Shown here: positions 1-6,174 of the stretch, in pieces
How the letters are laid out: each line of letters opens with the position of its first letter
How positions within the stretch are numbered: position 1 is the first letter of the stretch
NCBI GenBank assembly: GCA_027311485.1
Contig: DAICYU010000133.1
Location: 1 to 8,711 of the forward strand
DNA: 8,711 bases
From: Acetobacteraceae bacterium
GTDB lineage: Bacteria > Pseudomonadota > Alphaproteobacteria > Acetobacterales > Acetobacteraceae
Reading direction: 5' to 3'
Made by a program: the position numbers and the translations under genes
The notes under the pieces: model-generated
Seen by the model: only the letters and a program-made list of their open reading frames with translations
Told to the model about the DNA's origin: nothing
Database searches by the model: none

Positions 1-1
1 G

Positions 2-52
2 CTCATGGGCAACGTGACCGAGAAGCTGCGGGAGATGGGCCGGATCAAATAA
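2..52 (+). CDS. C-terminal end of an unidentified upstream protein (partial)
   Basis: A reading frame enters from the left edge and ends at a TAA at 50-52, giving the last 16 residues LMGNVTEKLREMGRIK. Of the two other plus frames, one has an early TGA near position 13-15 and the other runs into non-coding-looking sequence, so this frame is the best candidate. Too little protein is visible to name a family. The gene runs in the same direction as the ABC binding protein 94 bp downstream, so it could belong to the same transport locus, but that is inference from position only. Confidence 0.55.
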   Translation, partial: LMGNVTEKLREMGRIK

Positions 53-70
53 CCCACGCAACAAACATGT

Positions 71-100
71 CCGCGCCGCGAAACTTCACTTGCGGCGCGG
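71..100 (+). terminator. GC-rich intercistronic hairpin upstream of the binding-protein gene
   Basis: The arms CCGCGCCGC (71-79) and GCGGCGCGG (92-100) are a perfect 9-bp inverted repeat around a 12-nt loop. No T-run follows, so it does not look like a classic intrinsic terminator. It begins 19 nt after the upstream stop codon. It may end or stabilise the upstream message, or separate its expression from that of the binding protein. It also covers the farther-upstream TTG at 90, which argues against that codon as a start. Confidence 0.6.
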
Positions 101-146
101 ACCAATATCTCTGACGATAAAACAAAAATATTGGGAGGATAACGTC

Positions 147-1340
147 TTGCTGAAGTCACTGCTTGCAGGGACCGCACTGTCCCTGGCGTTGAGCATGTCG
201 CCGGCGCTGGCGCAGAAGGCCACGGTCGGCGTCACCGCGACCGAGATCAAGGTTGGCCAGAGTGCGCCGTTCAGCGGGCCGGCCAGCGCCTACGGCCAGA
301 TTTCGACCGCCGAGTCCGACTACTTCAAAATGATCAACGAACAGGGCGGCATCAATGGCCGAAAGATCAACCTGATCGCGCTGGACGATGGCTACAGCCC
401 GCCGAAAACAATGGAGGTGGTGCGCCGGCTGATCGAGGAGGAACATGTGGCGATCCTGTTCCAGACGATCGGCACCGCGCCCAACGTCGCCATCCGCACC
501 TATACCAACCAGAAAAAGGTGCCCGACATCTGGCTCGGCTCGGGTGCTTCGATCTTTGTCGAAAACCCTAAGAAGTATCCCTGGAGTATTCCGTTCCAGC
601 CAAGCTATCGGTTGGAGGGTCAGATGTACGGGAAGTACATTCTGGACAAGAAGCCGAATTCGAAAGTCGCGGTCCTGTATCAGAACGATGACCTTGGCCG
701 GGACTATGTGAAAGGCCTGAAGGATGCGCTAGGCGACAAATACAACAAGATGGTTGTCAAGTCGCTGTCATATGAGGTGACCGACCCGACGATCGACTCG
801 CAAATCGTCGAGCTGCAGGCTTCCGGCGCCGACGTGTTGTTCGACGCCAGCACGCCAAAATTCGCCGCGATGTCGATCCGCAAGGTCGCCGATCTGAACT
901 GGCATCCGGTGCACATCATCGATTCCAACGGGGCGCTGGTGAAACCGGCCCTGACATCTGCCGGGCTCGACAAGTCGGTGGGCGTAATCACGGCGCAATA
1001 CCTGAAAGACCCCACCGATCCGGGCTGGGCGGACGATGCCGGGATGAAGGAATTCCAGGCGTGGCGGGCAAAATACGCGCCAGAGAGCGACCCGGCGAAC
1101 CCGGTCTGGGCCTACGGCTACACGATGGCTCAGGCTCTGGTTGTGGTGTTGAAGCAAGCGGGCAACGATCTGTCGCGGGAGAATATCATGCGGGCGGCAA
1201 CGCATCTGCCCAATACGACGAAACTGCCGATGGTGCTGCCGGGAATCGAGATCAGCACGAGCCCGTCCGATTTCCGGCCGATGAAGAGCATGCGGCTGGT
1301 GCAGTTCGATGGAAAGATGTTCCGGCTGATCCCGGACTAG
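147..1340 (+). CDS. Periplasmic ABC substrate-binding protein, branched-chain amino acid type (LivK/Peripla_BP_6 family)
   Basis: A 397-aa exported solute-binding protein that would capture a small ligand in the periplasm for a LivHMGF-type ABC importer. The chosen start is TTG at 147, with GGAGG at 134-138 lying 8 nt upstream. It gives a clean signal peptide: Lys3, a hydrophobic stretch at about 4-21, and likely cleavage after ALA at residue 22. The in-frame TTG at 90 lies inside a hairpin and would put charged residues before the signal. The mature protein has the usual type I periplasmic-binding opening: ATVGVTATEIKVGQSAPFSG, then a YGQ segment, GGINGRKINLI near 67-77, and the IGTAPNVAI hinge-proximal region near 108-116. 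Length is normal for the family (about 380-400 aa). No permease or ATPase gene is visible, so they would lie upstream of the window or elsewhere. The ligand cannot be told from sequence; amino acids, amides or aromatic acids are all possible in this family. Confidence 0.92.
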   Translation: MLKSLLAGTALSLALSMSPALAQKATVGVTATEIKVGQSAPFSGPASAYGQISTAESDYFKMINEQGGINGRKINLIALDDGYSPPKTMEVVRRLIEEEHVAILFQTIGTAPNVAIRTYTNQKKVPDIWLGSGASIFVENPKKYPWSIPFQPSYRLEGQMYGKYILDKKPNSKVAVLYQNDDLGRDYVKGLKDALGDKYNKMVVKSLSYEVTDPTIDSQIVELQASGADVLFDASTPKFAAMSIRKVADLNWHPVHIIDSNGALVKPALTSAGLDKSVGVITAQYLKDPTDPGWADDAGMKEFQAWRAKYAPESDPANPVWAYGYTMAQALVVVLKQAGNDLSRENIMRAATHLPNTTKLPMVLPGIEISTSPSDFRPMKSMRLVQFDGKMFRLIPD

Positions 1341-1366
1341 GCTGACGCCGGCTGAGCCTATCCCGT

Positions 1367-1403
1367 CGCGTTGGCTGGCCCCGGAAGTGGTCCGGCCAAC
1401 GCG
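1367..1403. terminator. Hairpin between convergent genes, possible bidirectional terminator
   Basis: The arms CGCGTTGGC (1367-1375) and GCCAACGCG (1395-1403) pair perfectly over 9 bp. The stem can extend inward by a T-G wobble and two G-C pairs. It sits in the 84-bp gap between the stop of the binding-protein gene (1340) and the stop of the heme oxygenase gene (1425), the expected place for a terminator serving both. Neither side has a T-tract, so it could instead be a 3'-end-protecting stem used together with Rho. Confidence 0.6.
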
Positions 1404-1424
1404 GCGGCCGTGCGTATGCTACGT

Positions 1425-2000
1425 TTATGCAATGGCGGCCTGAACGGCCTCCGCCAGTTCGATGTTGATGGCGAACGCCCGTCGCGCACCCTCAATGACT
1501 GAGTCCAGATCAAGTTCCCGCACCGCATCGTCAAGCGTCTGACGATAAGCGCGCCTGAACGCGGGCAGGTCCGGGATGTCCGGATACAGGTGCAGGGTCA
1601 GCGCGTCGGCCAGACCGCCAAGGCAAGCGACCAGCCGGCGCTGCATCAACAGGCCGCCGTTGATGTCACCCAGGTATCGCACATAGGCATGAGCCAGCAG
1701 CCCCGCACGGTCGGCAGTGCGGACATGATCGGCATACGCGGCCGCGGCCGGCAGCAGCGGCGGGTCGTGGTCCGGCGACAGCGTATGCAATCCCGCCCGG
1801 ACGGACGCTGTCCGGGCCAGGACCGGATGGCCGGCCGGGGATGTGTCCAGTGCCTCATAAACCGGCAGCAGGTTACGCAGCAGCAGCGCCACGCCGGGGC
1901 GGCTGGCCCGCCCCGCCAGGATCTCGGCGATGATTCCCGAGCGTTCGGCCTTTGTGTGCAGATCCCAGGTCGCTGCCTTGACCGCGTCCAGACCGCTCAT
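1425..2000 (-). CDS. Biliverdin-producing heme oxygenase
   Basis: A 191-aa cytoplasmic, all-helical heme oxygenase. The family cleaves heme to biliverdin, CO and ferrous iron, using O2 and reducing equivalents. H15, in the segment ATWDLHTKAE, sits where the proximal heme ligand lies in known enzymes. The distal-helix signature is YLGDINGG at 109-116, with G111 and D112 matching the Gly-Asp pair of human HO-1 (Gly139-Asp140) and N114 in place of the usual Ser. Length is normal for bacterial members. The ATG at 2000 overlaps the TGA of ccrM as ATGA, so translation is probably coupled, and it is the last gene of an rnhB-ccrM-heme oxygenase unit. No heme transporter, TonB receptor or phytochrome gene is nearby, so a role in iron release versus chromophore (biliverdin) supply cannot be decided; hmuO, hemO and bphO are the candidate names. 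Confidence 0.92.
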   Translation of the reverse strand: MSGLDAVKAATWDLHTKAERSGIIAEILAGRASRPGVALLLRNLLPVYEALDTSPAGHPVLARTASVRAGLHTLSPDHDPPLLPAAAAYADHVRTADRAGLLAHAYVRYLGDINGGLLMQRRLVACLGGLADALTLHLYPDIPDLPAFRRAYRQTLDDAVRELDLDSVIEGARRAFAINIELAEAVQAAIA

Positions 2001-3100
2001 GCGGATTCGGGTTCGGCCCGCGCGGTTGCCGAAAACGTATCCCGCAGCACATCCAGCGGCATCAGCGCGCCGTCCCGCTCAAAATGCCAGAAGGTCCAGC
2101 CGTTGCAGCTTGGGGCGTTCTGCACCATGGCACCGGCCTTGTGAATCGAGCCGCGGAAATCGCCGACCGACAGCGTCCCGTCTGGCCCGACGGTGGCGCT
2201 GACCCGACGCTGCCGGTCAAACACCAGGGTGCCGGGGGCGATCAGGCCCTGCTCCACCAGGCTGCCAAAGGGAATCCGCGGCGCTTCCCGCTTGGTCGGC
2301 ACCGATGTCGCACCTTCGATCGAGGCCGGACGGGTCCGGCGCACACGCCCGATCGCCGCCTCGGCGTAGGTCGGATGACGCTCGATCCCAATGAAGCGCC
2401 GACGCAGGCGCTTGGCGACGGCGAGTGTGGTGCCGGTGCCGGCGAACGGGTCCAGCACCACGTCGTCCATGTTGGTGCTGGCCAGCATGACACGGTGCAA
2501 CAGCGCCTCGGGCTTCTGGGTCGGGTGCAGCTTCAGGCCATGTTCGTTGCGCAGCCGCTCGGGGCCTGTGCATAGCGGGATGAACCAGTCGCTGCGCATC
2601 TGGATATCGTCGTTCAGCGACTTCATCGCCTGATAGTTGAACCGGTAGCGGGATTCCCGGCCCCGCGCCGCCCAGATCAGGGTTTCATGCGCGTTGGTGA
2701 AGCGCCGGCCACGGAAATTCGGCATCGGGTTGGATTTCCGCCAGATCACGTCATTCAGAATCCAGAAGCCAAGGTCCTGCAGGATCGTGCCAATGCGGAA
2801 AATGTTATGATAGGCGCCGATAACCCAGATGGTGCCGTCTTTTCGCAGCACACGCCGACACTCACTCAGCCAGTCGCGGGTGAAGGCGTCGTAGGCGGCA
2901 AAGTCGTCGAACCGATCCCAGTCGTCGTCGACGCCGTCGACCAGGCTGTCGTCGGGGCGGCGAAGCTCCCCGCGAAGCTGCAGGTTGTACGGCGGATCGG
3001 CGAACACGCAGTCGACCGAAGCCGCGGGCAACATGCGCATCATTTGCACACAGTCGCCCCGCAACACCTGGTCGAGCGGCAGATCGTAGTACTGGTCCAA
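1997..3100 (-). CDS. ccrM: CcrM-type adenine-N6 DNA methyltransferase (GANTC)
   Basis: A beta-class adenine methyltransferase, known in Alphaproteobacteria to methylate GANTC in step with the cell cycle. Counting from the chosen start (367 aa; Caulobacter CcrM is about 358): GDC at 15-17, catalytic motif IV DPPYN at 35-39, DLGFWILNDVIWRKSNPMPN near 109-128, HPTQKPEALL at 192-201, and the AdoMet-binding motif DPFAGTGTT at 217-225. The C-terminal extension typical of CcrM covers about 270-352 and contains GSIHKAGAMVQNAPSCNGWT, the segment implicated in DNA recognition. There is no suitable ATG. In-frame TTG codons lie at 3121, 3112 and 3100; 3100 is preferred because GGA lies 7 nt upstream and the conserved block starts soon after, but the others remain possible. 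A longer frame reaching 3301 would only add Arg/Pro-rich residues read out of frame through rnhB. It lies 53 bp after rnhB and overlaps the heme oxygenase start by 4 bp. Confidence 0.96.
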   Translation of the reverse strand: MDQYYDLPLDQVLRGDCVQMMRMLPAASVDCVFADPPYNLQLRGELRRPDDSLVDGVDDDWDRFDDFAAYDAFTRDWLSECRRVLRKDGTIWVIGAYHNIFRIGTILQDLGFWILNDVIWRKSNPMPNFRGRRFTNAHETLIWAARGRESRYRFNYQAMKSLNDDIQMRSDWFIPLCTGPERLRNEHGLKLHPTQKPEALLHRVMLASTNMDDVVLDPFAGTGTTLAVAKRLRRRFIGIERHPTYAEAAIGRVRRTRPASIEGATSVPTKREAPRIPFGSLVEQGLIAPGTLVFDRQRRVSATVGPDGTLSVGDFRGSIHKAGAMVQNAPSCNGWTFWHFERDGALMPLDVLRDTFSATARAEPESA

Positions 3101-3153
3101 CCCGGTTTCCAAAGTTATCAATACCCTATCGTGACGGCCTGCCCGAAGCCGCG

Positions 3154-3774
3154 TCAATCTGCAATTGTCAGAGCCAGCCGAAGTTGTGCGACCGTGCCGA
3201 ACGCTTCCCTGTGATGACGGGTGGGGCCGAGCCGGTTGAGTGCGGCGCGGTGGGGCGCGGTGGCATAGCCGGCGTTCCGTTCCCAGCCGTAGCCGGGCCA
3301 TCTGGCGGCAAGCCGGCTCATGGCCCGGTCACGCACGACCTTGGCGACGATGGAAGCCGCGGCGATCGACAGACACAATCCATCCCCGCCCACCACGCAC
3401 TGAACCGCACAATCCAGCTTCGGCGGGTAGTTCCCATCCACCAGGGCCAGGTTCGGCGGCATACGCAGCCGCGCGACCGCTCGGCGCATCGCCAGCATGG
3501 ATGCATGCAGGATGTTAAGGCGCAGGATTTCGCCCACGGACGCCGCGCCGACGCCGATTTCGGCCGCAGATGCGCACAGCGCGCGGTATGCAGCCTGCCG
3601 CTGTTCGGCGCTGAGTTTCTTGGAATCGTCCAGCAGGGCGGCCAGTTCCGGCGGGGTATCCGCGGCCAGCACGACGGCGGCAGCAACAACCGGGCCGGCC
3701 AACGGTCCTCGGCCAGCTTCATCCACGCCAGCGACCCGCCCCCCGGCGGCCCGTTCCATCTCCAGACTGGGCAT
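3154..3774 (-). CDS. rnhB: Ribonuclease HII
   Basis: A 206-aa cytoplasmic endonuclease that removes misincorporated ribonucleotides and the RNA strand of RNA-DNA hybrids. All family signatures are present: VAGVDEAGRGPLAGPVV at 14-30 with D18 and E19, DDSKKL at 49-54, NILHASMLAM at 87-96, LVDGN with D113, GGD with D131, SIAAASIVAKVVRDRAM at 136-152, and the C-terminal GYGWERNAGY plus HHREAF. D18, E19, D113 and D131 match the usual four acidic active-site residues. The ATG at 3774 has an AGG 9 nt upstream; the internal Met6 has its GGAG directly abutting, so the first Met is preferred. It is the first gene of the minus-strand unit with ccrM and heme oxygenase. Adjacency of rnhB and ccrM is, as far as I recall, common in Alphaproteobacteria. 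Confidence 0.97.
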   Translation of the reverse strand: MPSLEMERAAGGRVAGVDEAGRGPLAGPVVAAAVVLAADTPPELAALLDDSKKLSAEQRQAAYRALCASAAEIGVGAASVGEILRLNILHASMLAMRRAVARLRMPPNLALVDGNYPPKLDCAVQCVVGGDGLCLSIAAASIVAKVVRDRAMSRLAARWPGYGWERNAGYATAPHRAALNRLGPTRHHREAFGTVAQLRLALTIAD

Positions 3775-3899
3775 CCAATTGCGCCTAGCAGGGATAGATC
3801 GAGTCGGGGAAGTCCCGCCCGTGGCTCCGTCGCCGTAATCATGCTAATCACCTGCCTGAAGGCGGCGGTTCGTCCGCCCATGTAACGGGAGAAGCGTTC
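3775..3899. promoter_or_regulatory. Divergent intergenic region between rnhB and the VOC gene
   Basis: This 125-bp gap must hold the promoters of both the rnhB-ccrM-heme oxygenase unit and the VOC gene. It contains one GANTC site (GAGTC, 3801-3805), which lies 27 bp before the rnhB start. It also contains a direct repeat TAATCA-TGC-TAATCA (3836-3850), 62 bp from rnhB and 50 bp from the VOC start, and a strong Shine-Dalgarno GGGAG (3887-3891) 8 nt before the VOC ATG. I could not identify convincing -35/-10 boxes or a full CtrA site (TTAA-N7-TTAA). Confidence 0.6.
3801..3805. promoter_or_regulatory. GANTC methylation site in the ccrM operon leader
   Basis: GAGTC matches GANTC, the sequence methylated by CcrM. 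It lies 27 bp upstream of rnhB, inside the probable promoter or leader of the operon that encodes CcrM. In Caulobacter, GANTC sites in the ccrM leader take part in autoregulation. Here the link is inferred; one site in a gap this long can also occur by chance. Confidence 0.45.
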
Positions 3900-4430
3900 A
3901 TGAGCCGGCTTTTTGGGTCGATGCGCCAGGTGGGCATCGTCGTCCGCGACATCGAAAGCGCGATGAAGCACTGGGCCGAAGTCTGCGGTGTTGGCCCGTG
4001 GTTCTACACCGACAAGCTCACGGTGACGGCGTTCACCTACAATGGCCAACGCCATGACAACCTGCATGTATCGATCGCGCTGGCCAACTCGGGCGATGTG
4101 CAGCTCGAGCTGATTCAGCAGCGGTGCGATACGCCAAGCATGTACAAGGAATTCCTGGCGGCCGGGCGGGAGGGGATGCAGCACTGGTCGAGCTGGCCGG
4201 AGGATTATGACGCGATCTATCAGCGTGCCTTGGCGAGCGGCTACACGGTGGGGCAGGAAGGCGACAGCCCGCGCGGCCGCTTCGTGTATTTCCGGCAGGA
4301 GGGGCATCCCGGCACGGTGATCGAAATGGCCCACGCCACGCCTGAACGGATGCGCATCTTTGGCGCGGTCCGGGCTGCCGCGGTTGATTGGGACGGATCA
4401 GACCCCATCCGGCGGCAATGGCCGACCTAG
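3900..4430 (+). CDS. VOC-fold metalloprotein (glyoxalase / methylmalonyl-CoA epimerase-like)
   Basis: A 176-aa protein with two beta-alpha-beta-beta-beta modules of the vicinal oxygen chelate fold. The first module runs from about 8 (MRQVGIVVRDIESAMKHW) to 74 (VQLELIQQ). The second starts near 93 (MQHWSSWPEDYDAIYQRALASGY) and ends near 143 (GTVIEM). The four expected metal-ligand positions appear to be Q10, E70, H95 and E142, a pattern close to the His/Gln/His/Glu set of methylmalonyl-CoA epimerase but with the first two swapped in kind. The ATG at 3900 is supported by GGGAG 8 nt upstream. It is transcribed divergently from rnhB and ends 89 bp before yicC. Substrate and reaction cannot be named from sequence; lyase, epimerase and dioxygenase members share this fold. 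Confidence 0.9.
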   Translation: MSRLFGSMRQVGIVVRDIESAMKHWAEVCGVGPWFYTDKLTVTAFTYNGQRHDNLHVSIALANSGDVQLELIQQRCDTPSMYKEFLAAGREGMQHWSSWPEDYDAIYQRALASGYTVGQEGDSPRGRFVYFRQEGHPGTVIEMAHATPERMRIFGAVRAAAVDWDGSDPIRRQWPT

Positions 4431-4445
4431 CGGCCTGACGGCCGC
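4430..4445 (+). repeat. Small hairpin after the VOC gene
   Basis: GCGGCC (4430-4435) and GGCCGC (4440-4445) pair perfectly around a TGAC tetraloop and begin at the last base of the VOC stop codon. No T-run follows, so this is at most a weak terminator or an mRNA 3'-end stem between the VOC gene and yicC. The rest of the gap to 4519 shows no promoter that I can support. Confidence 0.35.
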
Positions 4446-4519
4446 CCTGCGGTGCGGTCATGGCGGTGGCTGCAGCTATCGCTTCGCAATCCCGGGTCTC
4501 GCTGATAGAAGCCGAGCGC

Positions 4520-5407
4520 ATGAATGCTATTGCTTCCATGACCGGATTTGCCCGCAGCGAGGGCAGCATCGACGGCATCACCTGGGCCTGGGAGTTGCGC
4601 AGCGTGAACGGACGCACGTTGGATCTGCGCTTCCGGCTGCCGAACGGCTGGGATAGCCAGGAGGCCGCGTTCCGCGACATGGCGGGAAAGGTGCTGAAAC
4701 GTGGCAACGTCACCGCCAACTTGACGATTCGACGGGAATCGCAAACCCGGCTGGAGCTTGATCCCGCCGCGTTGGAACAGGTGCTGGCGATCGCCACCGA
4801 CCTGCACCGGCGCATTCCGGGCAGCCCACCGCCGTCCGCCGACGCGCTGCTGTCCTTGCCGGGTGTGCTACGTCAGGCGCAGGCGGATCAGCAGGAGGAA
4901 CGGACCATTGCCGGCGCCGCCGTGCTGGCCGGCCTCGGCGTTGCCCTGCATGATCTTGTCGCGTCCCGCCAGGCGGAGGGTGAACGTCTGTCCGGCGTGT
5001 TGGGCGGCTTGCTGCAGGAAATTGCTGGCCTGCGCGAAACCGCCCAGCGCCAGGCTATTGGCCAGCCCGCGGCGCAGCGGGCGCGCATGCTGGAAAACCT
5101 GCAGACCTTGCTGCGGGAGACTCCCAACCTGTCGGAGGAGCGCGTTGCGCAGGAGGTGGCGCTGCTCGCCAGCCGATCCGATGTGCGGGAGGAGTTGGAT
5201 CGCCTTTCCAGCCATGTCGAAGCCGCGCATGCGTTGATGCGGGAAGCGGTGAACGTCGGCCGCAAGCTGGATTTCCTGATGCAGGAGTTCAACCGGGAAG
5301 CGAATACGCTATGCAGCAAGTCCGCTTCCACCGAACTGACCGCAACCGGCCTGAAGCTGAAGGCCGCGATCGAGCAGTTGCGGGAGCAGGTGCAGAATAT
5401 CGAATGA
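4520..5407 (+). CDS. yicC: YicC/YloC family endoribonuclease
   Basis: A 295-aa cytoplasmic protein. The E. coli homologue has been reported as an endoribonuclease acting in small-RNA turnover; older annotations call it a stress-induced protein of unknown function. The N-terminal signature is SMTGFARSEG (6-15), followed by WELRSVNGRTLDLRFRLP near 28-45. The C-terminal DUF1732 block, in the last 80 residues, holds REELDRLSSHVEAA, the signature GRKLDFLMQEFNREANTLCSK, and the terminal EQLREQVQNIE. Length is typical. The ATG at 4520 is chosen because family members begin a few residues before SMTGFAR; an in-frame ATG at 4460 would add an Ala-rich leader not seen in the family. Its TGA overlaps the gmk ATG as ATGA, consistent with coupled translation. 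Neighbouring yicC and gmk genes are a recurrent bacterial arrangement. Confidence 0.95.
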   Translation: MNAIASMTGFARSEGSIDGITWAWELRSVNGRTLDLRFRLPNGWDSQEAAFRDMAGKVLKRGNVTANLTIRRESQTRLELDPAALEQVLAIATDLHRRIPGSPPPSADALLSLPGVLRQAQADQQEERTIAGAAVLAGLGVALHDLVASRQAEGERLSGVLGGLLQEIAGLRETAQRQAIGQPAAQRARMLENLQTLLRETPNLSEERVAQEVALLASRSDVREELDRLSSHVEAAHALMREAVNVGRKLDFLMQEFNREANTLCSKSASTELTATGLKLKAAIEQLREQVQNIE

Positions 5408-6033
5408 GCCCGATTGCACGCCGCGGTGTCTGCCTGGTTCTGTCGGCACCGTCCGGGGCCGGGAAGACAGCCATTGCCGAGGCACTTTTGGCTACCGAAC
5501 CGCTGCTGCAACCGTCGATCAGCGTCACCACCCGTGCCCGCCGGCCGTATGAGACGGATGGGGTGCATTACCACTTCCTGACCGAGGAACAGTTCCAGCA
5601 GGCGCTGTGCGACAATGCGCTCTTGGAATGGGCGCGGGTGCTGAAAGGCACGCACGCCTACGGCACGCCGCGGCAACCGGTGGAAACAGCCCTGGCCGAA
5701 GGGTGCGATGTGGTGTTCGACATCGACTGGCAGGGCCACCGGCAACTGCGGGAAAAACTGCCGGCCGACGTGGTCAGTGTGTTCGTTCTGCCACCGAACT
5801 TAGCGGCTCTGCGCTCACGCCTTGTCCGGCGGGCCGGTGATGTCGGCGCAGAGATCGAACGGCGGATGCAGGTGGCGACGGACGAGATCTGCCATTGGGT
5901 CGAATTCGACCACGTGGTGGTGAACGATGACCTGGCGACCGCAACCGAAGCGGTTCGCGCGATCCTGCATGCCGCAAGGCTGACGACTGCCCGCCAGACC
6001 GGATTGGCGGATTTCGTCAATCGCCTGCAGTAG
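5404..6033 (+). CDS. gmk: Guanylate kinase
   Basis: A 209-aa cytoplasmic enzyme that converts GMP and ATP to GDP and ADP, an essential step in guanine nucleotide and (p)ppGpp precursor supply. The P-loop is SAPSGAGKT at 14-22 (K21). The GMP-binding segment VTTRARRPYETDGVHYHF at 41-58 supplies the conserved Thr, Arg and Tyr residues. WARVLKGTHAYGTPR (76-90), VVFDIDWQGHRQL (103-115), the lid RLVRRAGD...IERRM (139-155) and VVVNDDL (171-177) follow in normal order. Length is typical. The ATG at 5404 shares ATGA with the yicC stop, and a longer in-frame extension to 5311 would simply read through yicC. No rpoZ or other gene follows in the same direction within the 141-bp gap before the DUF421 gene. 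Confidence 0.97.
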   Translation: MSPIARRGVCLVLSAPSGAGKTAIAEALLATEPLLQPSISVTTRARRPYETDGVHYHFLTEEQFQQALCDNALLEWARVLKGTHAYGTPRQPVETALAEGCDVVFDIDWQGHRQLREKLPADVVSVFVLPPNLAALRSRLVRRAGDVGAEIERRMQVATDEICHWVEFDHVVVNDDLATATEAVRAILHAARLTTARQTGLADFVNRLQ

Positions 6034-6174
6034 CGCTCGGCCAGTCCATCGCCGGCACCTGGTGGTCGTGACGGCGCGGGCGTGATGGACGCGCGGCGAG
6101 CTGACCTTTCCTTGTACAACAGACCTGCACCGGCAGAGCGTTAGTCCGGAAAACATTCTGGCAGGCCAAGTGCG
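6034..6174 (+). other. Intergenic region between gmk and the DUF421 gene
   Basis: No gene, strong hairpin or convincing promoter was seen in these 141 bp. A TTGTAC hexamer near 6113 resembles a -35 box but has no good -10 partner at normal spacing. An AGG about 9 nt before the ATG at 6175 can serve as a ribosome binding site. Confidence 0.4.

Noticed and set aside
1590..2144. Plus-strand open frame of 184 codons opposite the heme oxygenase and the end of ccrM
   Set aside because: It mirrors two genes with intact motifs, and its translation has no family resemblance.
3101..3301. N-terminal extension of CcrM into rnhB
   Set aside because: The added residues are Arg/Pro-rich and come from reading rnhB in another frame. 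Known CcrM proteins begin just before the GDC block.
3318..4334. Long minus-strand open frame of 338 codons across rnhB and the VOC gene
   Set aside because: It lies antisense to the VOC gene and out of frame in rnhB, both of which have clear family motifs. The translation shows no recognisable domain and is explained by high GC.
4033..4815. Minus-strand open frame of 260 codons across the VOC gene, the gap and the start of yicC
   Set aside because: Antisense shadow of two well-supported genes, with low-complexity Ser/Arg/Pro composition.
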